The notes under the pieces: generated by a model
What the model saw: the letters and a program-made list of their open reading frames with translations, nothing else
The model's database searches: none
Told to the model about the DNA's origin: nothing
From: an uncultured bacterium
GTDB taxonomy: Bacteria; Bacillota_I; Bacilli_A; RFN20; CAG-826
NCBI GenBank assembly: GCA_949299335.1
Contig: CASGAD010000001.1
Location: forward strand, 1 to 32,131
DNA: 32,131 nucleotides
Reading direction: 5' to 3'
Shown: in pieces, positions 1-6,465 of the stretch
How positions within the stretch are numbered: the stretch's first letter is position 1
How the letters are laid out: the number at the start of each line of letters is the position of its first letter
Made by a program: the position numbers and the translations under genes

Positions 1-25
1 ACTGAATACCTTTGTTTTTTCCCAT
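1..25 (-). CDS. 5' end of an unidentified minus-strand gene (partial)
   Basis: Reading leftwards from 25 there is an ATG followed by eight codons (MGKNKGIQ) before the window ends. It is preceded at a good distance by a near-perfect ribosome binding site, AAAGGAGGTG on the minus strand (36-45), and by a structured leader and a promoter. Eight residues are too few to assign a family and I do not recognise them. The start is supported by the ribosome binding site and by the leader architecture, not by homology. Confidence 0.6.
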
Positions 26-36
26 ATAATATAAGC

Positions 37-82
37 ACCTCCTTTTTTTGTTTTGGGTACTTATATAATACAAAAAGGAGGT
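37..82 (-). promoter_or_regulatory. Hairpin that would sequester the ribosome binding site of the minus-strand gene
   Basis: In the minus-strand transcript the segment from 82 to 70 (ACCTCCTTTTTGT) is complementary to the segment from 51 to 37 (ACAAAAAAAGGAGGT), which holds the Shine-Dalgarno sequence. All six bases of the core GGAGGT are paired, followed by five A-U pairs, a two-base bulge and two more pairs. The loop is about 18 bases. This is the layout of a translational expression platform. The pairing is seen directly; that it regulates the gene is inference. Confidence 0.55.
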
Positions 83-133
83 CTGACAGACTAAAAGCCG
101 CATTTGCTTATGAACCTGCATTTAGTTTGTCAG
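83..133. other. 13-bp stem-loop next to the anti-Shine-Dalgarno segment (candidate sensor domain)
   Basis: Positions 83-95 pair with 121-133 over 13 consecutive positions, enclosing a 25-base loop. One pair (89/127) is G-U if the plus strand is transcribed but C-A if the minus strand is, so the stem is perfect only on the plus strand. The stem directly abuts the anti-Shine-Dalgarno arm (77-82), and a minus-strand promoter predicts transcription starting near 133, at the foot of the stem, which favours a minus-strand 5' leader. I could not match it to a known riboswitch or leader class. Confidence 0.5.
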
Positions 134-139
134 TTGGCG

Positions 140-168
140 ATATTAAAGTAATACTTTAAATATTCCAA
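140..168 (-). promoter_or_regulatory. Promoter for the minus-strand leader and gene
   Basis: On the minus strand TTGGAA (168-163) is followed after 17 bases by TAATAT (145-140). The predicted start of transcription is near 133. Hexamers are imperfect but the spacing is ideal. Confidence 0.45.
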
Positions 169-182
169 AAAATCTATTTTTC

Positions 183-210
183 TTACTTTATTTTTTTATA
201 GTTTTATATT
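183..210 (+). promoter_or_regulatory. Putative promoter of the EF-G-like gene
   Basis: TTACTT (183-188), a 16-base spacer and TATATT (205-210). The surrounding sequence is very AT-rich, so chance matches are common. It places the transcription start near 217, upstream of the cre-like box. Confidence 0.4.
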
Positions 211-231
211 ATTCTTTAATCATAAAGCAAA

Positions 232-245
232 TGAAAGCGCTTACA
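232..245 (+). promoter_or_regulatory. cre-like box (CcpA operator candidate)
   Basis: TGAAAGCGCTTACA fits the Bacillota catabolite-responsive-element consensus TGWAANCGNTNWCA at every fixed position. It lies between the putative promoter and the ribosome binding site (AGGAGG, 247-252), a position from which CcpA-HPr(Ser-P) usually represses by blocking polymerase. The match is seen; CcpA control is inferred. Confidence 0.6.
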
Positions 246-263
246 TAGGAGGAATAATATAAT

Positions 264-2321
264 ATGAGCTATGACGCTAAATGTATTCGAAATGTGGCCG
301 TATTTGGCCATCAAGGAAGTGGTAAGACGAGCTTAGTTGAATCCCTATATTCCATCGCAAATAATAAGGAAAAAGGTGATGTTAATAAAGGAACAACTGT
401 AAGTGATTATCTTAAAGAAGAAAAGAAAAGACTTACAAGTATATCAACAAGTGTCGTACCGCTTTTTTATTTAAACCATAAAATAAATTTAATTGATGTT
501 CCTGGTAATGATGACTTTGTTTATGAGGCGATTGCGGTTACTCATTCAATTAAAGGGGCAATTTTAGTAGTTAATGCCCAAGCAAAAGTCGAAGTTGGGA
601 CAATTAAGTATTTTAAGATGCTTCGTAAAAGAGGTATCCCATTTGTAATTTATGTTAATAAAATGGATAAGGATTACCCTAATTACGAAGAAATTTTAGC
701 TGATTTACAACACAAATTAGGCAAAGCTTGCATCCCATTTACTTTGCCACTAGGACATGCAGATTCTTTTGATGGATTTATTAATTGTGTAGACTTAAAA
801 GCAAGAAGATACACAGGTAAAGAATGTGTTGATGATATAATTTATGAAGACAAAAAAGCAAAAGTTTTCGAATTACATAATACAATTTGTGAAGCTGTTG
901 CTTTAACTGATGACACTTTACTTGATAAATTCTTTAGTGGTGAAGCCTTAACAAATGAAGAAATTCACGCTGGATTAAGAAAAGGCGTATTAAATGGTGA
1001 TTTATATCCTATAATTTTTGGAAGCGCTCAAAATAATATTGGTATACATACGTTATTAAATATGATGATTGATTATCTACCTGCTCCATGTGATCTTGAG
1101 CCTTATGAAGGCGTAGATGCTTTAGGTAATCCAACATTTAGAAAAACTGAAAATGGCGAACCATTTAGTGCTTATGTGTTTAAGACAATTGTCGATCCAT
1201 ATGTTGGTACAATCAATTATTTAAAGGTTGATAGTGGTGTTTTACATGTTGGTGATGATGTCTATTGTCCTAATTTAAATACAAATATAAAAATTAGTGC
1301 TTTAGCTTTCCCTTGTGGTAAAGATTTAAATACTACAGATGAAGTTACGGCTGGAGATATTGCTTGTATTACAAAATGTAATGACTTAGAAACATCATTT
1401 ACTCTTTGCGATAAAGACAACATTATTAAATTTAAACAAACTCATTTCCCAACTGCTGTTTTCTTTAAAGCAATCGAAATTGAAAATAAAAAGGATGATG
1501 ATAAGATAAATTCTGCTTTAGCTAAGATTCAAAAAGAAGATCCAACTTTAGAAGTGAAACGTAATGTTGAAACAAAGCAATTGTTATTAGGTGGATTAAG
1601 TGAGTCTCACATCAACTTTGTCCTTTCTAAAATTAAAAATACATATGCTATTAATTTAAGAACAGAAGATCCTAAGATTTGTTATCGTGAAACGATTAAA
1701 AAAGAAGCAGTTGGTAATGGCAGATACATTAAACAATCTGGTGGAAGTGGTTTCTATGGCGTAGTCCAAATGAAATTTGTTCCTAGTGAAGAAATCGGCT
1801 TCGAAGAAGAAGTTTTTGGTGGCGCAGTCCCTAAAAATTACTTCCCAGTCATTGAAAAAGGTTTTTATGAAGCATTAAACGAAGGATTGTTAGCTGGTTT
1901 CCCAGTTATTAGATGTAAAGCGATTTTACTTGATGGAAAATACCATCCAGTAGATTCTAACGAATTAGCATTTAAGATGGCTTCAATTTTAGCTTTTAAA
2001 GATGCTTATATGAAAGCAAGTCCAACAATTTTAGAGCCTATTTTAAGAGTTCAAATTTATGTTGATAATGCTTATATGGGTGATGTTTTAAATGACTTAA
2101 ATTCAAGAAGAGGAAGAATTCAAAATATCGTCGATAAAGAAGATGAGACAACAATGATTGAAGTCTTGATTCCTGAAGCTGAAACACTTGATTATGTCAC
2201 CAAGTTAAAAGTTTTAACTCAAGGTGGAGGCTACTTTGTAAGACAATTTGAAACATATGAAGAAGTACCTGCTCAATTTAGAGATAAAGTAATTAAAGAT
2301 AATTCTTTATTAAATAAATAG
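264..2321 (+). CDS. Elongation factor G-like translational GTPase (EF-G paralogue)
   Basis: A 685-residue protein with the five-domain EF-G layout: GTPase domain (about 1-270), domain II (about 290-370), then III, IV and V to about 675. The P-loop GHQGSGKT (15-22) and NKMD (132-135) are intact. Switch II is DVPGNDDF (78-85), where canonical EF-G has DTPGHVDF, so the histidine that positions the hydrolytic water is Asn82. The switch I region (RLTSI, about 56-60) also departs from the RGITI motif of FusA. These features suggest the EF-G-like/FusA2 group rather than the main elongation factor, which normally lies with rpsL and rpsG. The start has a clean AGGAGG site 11 bases upstream. It is monocistronic, with its own promoter, a cre-like box and a terminator. 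Domain IV is retained, so ribosome binding is plausible; the precise role is unknown. Confidence 0.85.
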   Translation: MSYDAKCIRNVAVFGHQGSGKTSLVESLYSIANNKEKGDVNKGTTVSDYLKEEKKRLTSISTSVVPLFYLNHKINLIDVPGNDDFVYEAIAVTHSIKGAILVVNAQAKVEVGTIKYFKMLRKRGIPFVIYVNKMDKDYPNYEEILADLQHKLGKACIPFTLPLGHADSFDGFINCVDLKARRYTGKECVDDIIYEDKKAKVFELHNTICEAVALTDDTLLDKFFSGEALTNEEIHAGLRKGVLNGDLYPIIFGSAQNNIGIHTLLNMMIDYLPAPCDLEPYEGVDALGNPTFRKTENGEPFSAYVFKTIVDPYVGTINYLKVDSGVLHVGDDVYCPNLNTNIKISALAFPCGKDLNTTDEVTAGDIACITKCNDLETSFTLCDKDNIIKFKQTHFPTAVFFKAIEIENKKDDDKINSALAKIQKEDPTLEVKRNVETKQLLLGGLSESHINFVLSKIKNTYAINLRTEDPKICYRETIKKEAVGNGRYIKQSGGSGFYGVVQMKFVPSEEIGFEEEVFGGAVPKNYFPVIEKGFYEALNEGLLAGFPVIRCKAILLDGKYHPVDSNELAFKMASILAFKDAYMKASPTILEPILRVQIYVDNAYMGDVLNDLNSRRGRIQNIVDKEDETTMIEVLIPEAETLDYVTKLKVLTQGGGYFVRQFETYEEVPAQFRDKVIKDNSLLNK

Positions 2322-2338
2322 TAGAACCTTTAAAGCAT

Positions 2339-2385
2339 AAATGCATGTTGATTTAAAAATGATCATCATGCATTTTATTTTCTTT
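2339..2385 (+). terminator. Rho-independent terminator after the EF-G-like gene
   Basis: Positions 2339-2347 pair with 2367-2375 (nine pairs), and after one mismatch 2349-2352 pair with 2362-2365. A T-rich run follows. Confidence 0.8.
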
Positions 2386-2449
2386 AATTTATATAAAAAT
2401 AAATAAAATTTTACATCTTGAATATCTTAGTTTTAAATAGGCTTATATA

Positions 2450-2478
2450 TAGCAAAAAAGCCATTTTTGGCTTATAAT
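2450..2478 (+). promoter_or_regulatory. dxs promoter with a palindrome in its spacer
   Basis: A perfect -10 box TATAAT (2473-2478) ends six bases before the dxs ATG; a weak -35 (TAGCAA, 2450-2455) lies 17 bases upstream. The palindrome AAGCCATTTTTGGCTT (2458-2473) fills most of the spacer. Transcription would start at or within a base or two of the ATG. Confidence 0.55.
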
Positions 2479-2484
2479 TGAATT

Positions 2485-4254
2485 ATGAAAAAAGAAATTA
2501 GACGTTTTATTTTGGACGAAAATTTTGATTTCCATGAAATCAAAAATATGTCGATAGATGAACTTAGGCAATTAAGTGCCGATATTAAAGAGCTAATAAT
2601 TGATAGATGTTCAGAATTTGGTGGGCATCTTTCAAGTAACTTAGGAATTATAAATTTAACTATAGCTTTATTTAGAGCTTTTGATTTTGATAAAGATAAA
2701 ATTGTTTTTGATATTGGACATTATACTTATCCATATAAAATTTTAACTGGTCGACCATTAAGAAATTTAAGAACTGAAAATGGTTGTGATGGTTTTCAAA
2801 AAAGAAGTGAATCTAAGTATGATTTTTATGATGCTGGTCACTCTTCAACTTCAATAAGCGCAGCAGTTGGTTTTGCTAAAGTCAGAGATTTGAATCATGA
2901 AAATTATTCTTGCGTTGCTTTTGTTGGCGATGGTGGAATTGCTAATGGATTATGCTTTGAAGCACTCAATAATTTAATTGTTGATAATACCAAAATTATA
3001 GTTGTTTTAAATGACAATGAGATGTCAATTTCTCCAACTATTGGCGGACTCTCAGTTATTTTAAAGGGCATTAGAATGAATCGCTTTGCAAGCATAGTTT
3101 TTAAAAATGCAAATTTTGAATATATCGGACCTGTAGATGGAGACGATTTTAAACAAATGAGTATTGCTTTTGCCAGAGCAAAAAAATCTAAAAGAAGCGT
3201 AATTTTACACGTTAAGACTTTAAAAGGCGAAGGCTATAAATATGCAGAAGAAGATCAGATTGGTGAATTTCATTTTGTACATCCATTTGATAAAAAAACC
3301 GGCAAAAGTTCAATTAATTTATTAGAAGGTAAGAAATCTTTTTCAAAAATATTTGCTGACTTGGTTGATAAAGAAATGGAGAATAATGAAAAAGTAATTT
3401 CTATTTGTCCTTCAACAACCGTTGGTAGTTGCCTTACAGAAGTATTTAAAAAGTATCCTGAAAGAACTTATGATTGCGGAATAAGCGAAGAGCATAGTGC
3501 GATTTTTGCTAATGCTTTAGCGATTAATGACTTTAAAGTTTATTTATTTATGTATTCAACTTTTTTGCAAAGAGCTTATGATGAAATACTTCATGATGTA
3601 GCAAGAATGAATAGTAATGTTACTTTTTTAATTGATAGGGCAGGTTTAATTGGACCTGATGGAGAGACTCATCAAGGAATTTATGATGAAAGTTTCTTTT
3701 ATTCAATTCCGAATGTGGCACTTAGTATGCCTCATGATGAAGATGATGCTATAAAATTGTTTAATTTATCAAAAAAATATGATAAGCCTTTTGGAATTCG
3801 TTACCCAGCAGTCTATAAAATTAAAGAAAATAGTTATGTTTCTAATAAAACTATTGAATTTGGTGAATGGGATTACGTCTTTAAAAATTCAACTATAAAT
3901 GCTTTTATAACTGTTGGACCACATTTAAATGATATATATAGCTTATTAAAAGATAAAAATGTTACTTTAATTAACGCTTTATTTTTAAAAGGCTATAAAA
4001 AAGAAGAAATTAATAAATTAATGAATTTTAAAAAGATATATATTTATGATCCATATGGTGTAGAAACTGGTTTTGCTAGTCATCTTATTTATGATTTAAT
4101 TACTAACGGATATAAAGGTGAAATTAAAGTCAAAGCAGTACCTTTAGAATTTATTCAAAAGGGAACAATCGATCAACAAGAAGCAAGACTTAGATTAACT
4201 CCTCATGATGCAATAGAAGAATTTAATGAGTTTATAAATAATGAAAACAACTAA
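2485..4254 (+). CDS. dxs: 1-deoxy-D-xylulose-5-phosphate synthase
   Basis: Thiamine-diphosphate enzyme that condenses pyruvate with glyceraldehyde 3-phosphate, the first step of the MEP isoprenoid pathway. At 589 residues it is a little shorter than usual (about 620-640), with a short linker between the PP and Pyr domains. Key features: His48 in the GGHLSSNLG segment, DIGHYTYPYKILTGR (76-90), the cofactor motif GDG (148-150) ending in LNDNEM (175-180), the catalytic glutamate of SEEH (Glu335), and DRAG plus GETHQG (384-398). It is the first gene of an operon with ispH, which it overlaps by 14 bases, and uppS. No Shine-Dalgarno sequence precedes the ATG; the -10 box at 2473-2478 suggests a leaderless message. 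Family assignment is firm. Confidence 0.95.
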   Translation: MKKEIRRFILDENFDFHEIKNMSIDELRQLSADIKELIIDRCSEFGGHLSSNLGIINLTIALFRAFDFDKDKIVFDIGHYTYPYKILTGRPLRNLRTENGCDGFQKRSESKYDFYDAGHSSTSISAAVGFAKVRDLNHENYSCVAFVGDGGIANGLCFEALNNLIVDNTKIIVVLNDNEMSISPTIGGLSVILKGIRMNRFASIVFKNANFEYIGPVDGDDFKQMSIAFARAKKSKRSVILHVKTLKGEGYKYAEEDQIGEFHFVHPFDKKTGKSSINLLEGKKSFSKIFADLVDKEMENNEKVISICPSTTVGSCLTEVFKKYPERTYDCGISEEHSAIFANALAINDFKVYLFMYSTFLQRAYDEILHDVARMNSNVTFLIDRAGLIGPDGETHQGIYDESFFYSIPNVALSMPHDEDDAIKLFNLSKKYDKPFGIRYPAVYKIKENSYVSNKTIEFGEWDYVFKNSTINAFITVGPHLNDIYSLLKDKNVTLINALFLKGYKKEEINKLMNFKKIYIYDPYGVETGFASHLIYDLITNGYKGEIKVKAVPLEFIQKGTIDQQEARLRLTPHDAIEEFNEFINNENN

Positions 4255-5110
4255 GATGATTCCTATTTCATATTGCTTTGGGGTTACTAAAGCAATTAAT
4301 GAAGCTTTGAAGATTAGAAAAGAGTATCAAAATAAAAATATTTATTTCTTTGGAGATTTAGTTCATAACGAAAATGTTATCAATTTTTTTAAAACTTTAA
4401 AAATTGTAGTTGTTCCTTTTACTAAGGAAGACGCTATTTCAATATTAGAGAAATTTAATAAAGATGATATTGTTATTTTTAGCGCTCATGGTCATGATAG
4501 TAAATACGAAGAAATATTAATTAATAATGGTGTCACATATTTTGATACGACTTGTATTAGGGTCAAAAAGAACTTAGAAATTATAAAAAACGCTCATAAA
4601 GAAATTATTTTTATAGGAAAAGAGAAACATCCTGAGACGATTGCTTGTTTATCATATTCTAAAAATATCCATCTATATGATGCTTCAAATAAATATAATT
4701 TTGATTATTCTAAGTTAAAAACAGACTGTCCATTAATCTTAAATCAAACAACATTAAGTTTTTTAGAACTTAAAGATATTTTTAATGAAATAAAAGATAA
4801 TGTTAAAAATCCTGAATTTATTGATGAAATTTGTGATGCTAGTAGAGTGAGGCAACAAAAGATTTTAAATTTGCCTACTGGAGTTGATTTAGTAGTTGTC
4901 GTAGGAAGCAAAAAAAGTAGTAATTCCACTAAATTATATGAATTAAGTTTAACTAATAATAAAAATGTTAAAACTATTATGGTTAATAGCTTAGAAGAAT
5001 TAAAAACTTATGATTTAAGCAATTATCACGATGCTTTAATAGCTAGTGGGACAAGTACCCCATTAAATACTATTAATGAAATAGAAAACTATTTAAACGC
5101 AAAGGAGTAG
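4241..5110 (+). CDS. ispH: 4-hydroxy-3-methylbut-2-enyl diphosphate reductase
   Basis: Iron-sulfur reductase for the last MEP step, giving IPP and DMAPP. The 289-residue protein keeps the three cluster cysteines (Cys12 in YCFGV, Cys105 in DTTC, Cys198 in EICDAS) and the substrate-binding His42 (VHN), His83 (SAHG), His130 (KEKH) and the NQTT threonines (170-171). The start overlaps the end of dxs in another frame by 14 bases, so translation is probably coupled. A second ATG at 4256, just after the dxs stop, would remove only five residues and keep all ligands, so the exact start is not certain. Having dxs and ispH adjacent puts the first and last pathway steps under one promoter; the intermediate enzymes are not in this window. 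Confidence 0.93.
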   Translation: MKTTKMIPISYCFGVTKAINEALKIRKEYQNKNIYFFGDLVHNENVINFFKTLKIVVVPFTKEDAISILEKFNKDDIVIFSAHGHDSKYEEILINNGVTYFDTTCIRVKKNLEIIKNAHKEIIFIGKEKHPETIACLSYSKNIHLYDASNKYNFDYSKLKTDCPLILNQTTLSFLELKDIFNEIKDNVKNPEFIDEICDASRVRQQKILNLPTGVDLVVVVGSKKSSNSTKLYELSLTNNKNVKTIMVNSLEELKTYDLSNYHDALIASGTSTPLNTINEIENYLNAKE

Positions 5111-5113
5111 AAA

Positions 5114-5851
5114 ATGAAAAAGGACGAATTTAAATTAAGTAAACCACTAAACCACATTGCTTTTATTATGGATGGCAATGGAAGATGGGCTAAAAAAAGA
5201 TTATTACCTAGAACTGCTGGACATAAAGAAGGTTGTAAAAGAATAATTGAGAATATTAGAACATGTAAAAAACTTGGAATTAAAGTTGTTTCTTTATATG
5301 CATTTTCTACTGAAAATTGGAATAGACCACAGAAAGAAATTGATCTTCTATTTGAATATTTAAAAGATTTTTTTAATGATTATATTGATGAATTTATAGA
5401 AACTGGTGTTCAAATTAGAGTGTCGGGAGATATTTTTAGATTACCAGTTGATACACAAGAAGTTATTAAAAAAGGACTTGAGTTAACTAAAAATTTAGAT
5501 TCTTTTATTTTTAACATTTGCTTAAATTATGGTTCTAGACAAGAAATAATTAGAGGTATAAAAAACTATGTTAAACTTGTTAAAGAAAATAAAGTAAATG
5601 AAGATGATTTGACAATTGACACTTTTAAAGATTATTTATATACAAGTGGACTTCCTGAAGTCGATTTATTGATTAGAACTAGCGGTGAAGAAAGACTAAG
5701 CAATTTCATGCTCTATCAATTAGCATATTCTGAATTTGTATTCACTGATACTTATTGGCCAGATTTTAAAGAAAAAGAGCTTTATGAGTGCCTAAAGGAA
5801 TATGAATCTAGAGATAGACGATATGGTAAAATTGTTGAAAAAGAGGAATAA
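5114..5851 (+). CDS. uppS: Isoprenyl transferase (undecaprenyl diphosphate synthase)
   Basis: cis-Prenyltransferase that elongates farnesyl diphosphate with IPP to make the C55 carrier lipid used for peptidoglycan and other wall polymers. Length 245 residues, typical. Signatures are FIMDGNGRWAKKR (17-29, catalytic Asp20), YAFSTENWNRP, and the C-terminal LIRTSGEERLSNF followed by LAYSEFVFTD. A strong ribosome binding site (AAAGGAG, 5101-5107) precedes the ATG and lies inside the end of ispH. In Bacillus uppS is followed by cdsA, dxr, rseP, proS and polC before rimP; here rimP follows directly after a promoter. Its presence argues for a walled cell. Confidence 0.95.
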   Translation: MKKDEFKLSKPLNHIAFIMDGNGRWAKKRLLPRTAGHKEGCKRIIENIRTCKKLGIKVVSLYAFSTENWNRPQKEIDLLFEYLKDFFNDYIDEFIETGVQIRVSGDIFRLPVDTQEVIKKGLELTKNLDSFIFNICLNYGSRQEIIRGIKNYVKLVKENKVNEDDLTIDTFKDYLYTSGLPEVDLLIRTSGEERLSNFMLYQLAYSEFVFTDTYWPDFKEKELYECLKEYESRDRRYGKIVEKEE

Positions 5852-5875
5852 ATTAGTGTTTTTTACCACAAAAAT

Positions 5876-5894
5876 AAGTGAGAAATCGCTTTTT
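5876..5894 (+). terminator. Weak terminator-like hairpin after uppS
   Basis: AAGTG (5876-5880 region) pairs with CGCTT (5887-5891) around a six-base loop and runs into five T residues. The stem is short, so termination would be partial. Confidence 0.35.
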
Positions 5895-5902
5895 AAATGC
5901 TA

Positions 5903-5932
5903 TTGACAAGAAAAGGTAAATTTTGCTATTAT
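5903..5932 (+). promoter_or_regulatory. Promoter of the rimP-nusA-infB operon
   Basis: Perfect -35 TTGACA (5903-5908), an 18-base spacer and -10 TATTAT (5927-5932). This is the clearest sigma-A type promoter in the window. Confidence 0.8.
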
Positions 5933-5956
5933 TTTTACGATAAAATTTATCAATCG

Positions 5957-5987
5957 TGAGAGTGCCTGAGGGCATTCTTATTTTTTT
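5957..5987 (+). promoter_or_regulatory. Leader hairpin with U-run before rimP (candidate attenuator)
   Basis: Positions 5957-5966 pair with 5971-5980 (ten pairs, two of them G-U) around the loop TGAG, followed by seven T residues (5981-5987). It sits about 20 bases into the transcript and immediately before the ribosome binding site (GAGGGAG, 5989-5995). It has the form of an intrinsic terminator. Since the operon encodes NusA, which stimulates pausing and intrinsic termination, feedback attenuation is a reasonable inference. Confidence 0.65.
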
Positions 5988-5999
5988 AGAGGGAGCTCA

Positions 6000-6455
6000 A
6001 TGGAAGATTTAAATAGTGTTAAAGATCTAATTATTAAAAGATTAGATGAAATCGGATATGAACTTTATTCATTACGTTATATTACTAAGACCAAAACATT
6101 AGAAGTTGTGGTTGATCGAGTCGAACCTATAAATTTAGATGACATCACTAATGTAAGTAATGAGATAAGTGAAATATTGGATTTACATGATTTTACTGAG
6201 GATAGTTATACGTTAGATGTATCAAGCCTTGGCGTAGAAAAGCCAATTGATATAAGCAAATTAGATTTATATGTTGGAAAATACATTAATGTGCATTTAT
6301 CAAACCCTTATAAAGGATTAAATACGATTGAAGGTAATCTTGTTTCTACTAATGAAGATAGTGTCCAAATTGTATATAAAAATAAAACCAGAGATGTTAA
6401 ATGTGACATTAATAAAAAGGATATAGACAAAGCAAGATTAGCAATTAAATTTTAG
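6000..6455 (+). CDS. rimP: Ribosome maturation factor RimP
   Basis: Assembly factor for the 30S subunit. The 151-residue protein has the usual two-domain form; the most diagnostic stretch is YTLDVSSLGVEKPI (about 85-98), corresponding to the conserved EVSSPGLERPL of the family, followed by an SH3-like C-terminal domain. First gene of the rimP-nusA-ylxR-infB-rbfA operon, as in most Bacillota. The ribosome binding site GAGGGAG lies five to eleven bases before the ATG. Confidence 0.93.
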   Translation: MEDLNSVKDLIIKRLDEIGYELYSLRYITKTKTLEVVVDRVEPINLDDITNVSNEISEILDLHDFTEDSYTLDVSSLGVEKPIDISKLDLYVGKYINVHLSNPYKGLNTIEGNLVSTNEDSVQIVYKNKTRDVKCDINKKDIDKARLAIKF

Positions 6456-6465
6456 GAGAATAGTT

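Noticed and set aside
61-170. 6S RNA, tRNA-like element or known riboswitch on the plus strand in the left intergenic region
   Set aside because: The stem is perfect only on the plus strand and there is a TATAAT at 64-69, but the structured part is only about 90 bases, no U-run terminator follows, and no conserved motif of 6S, tRNA, T-box, TPP, SAM, purine or preQ1 elements could be recognised. Left as an unassigned element.
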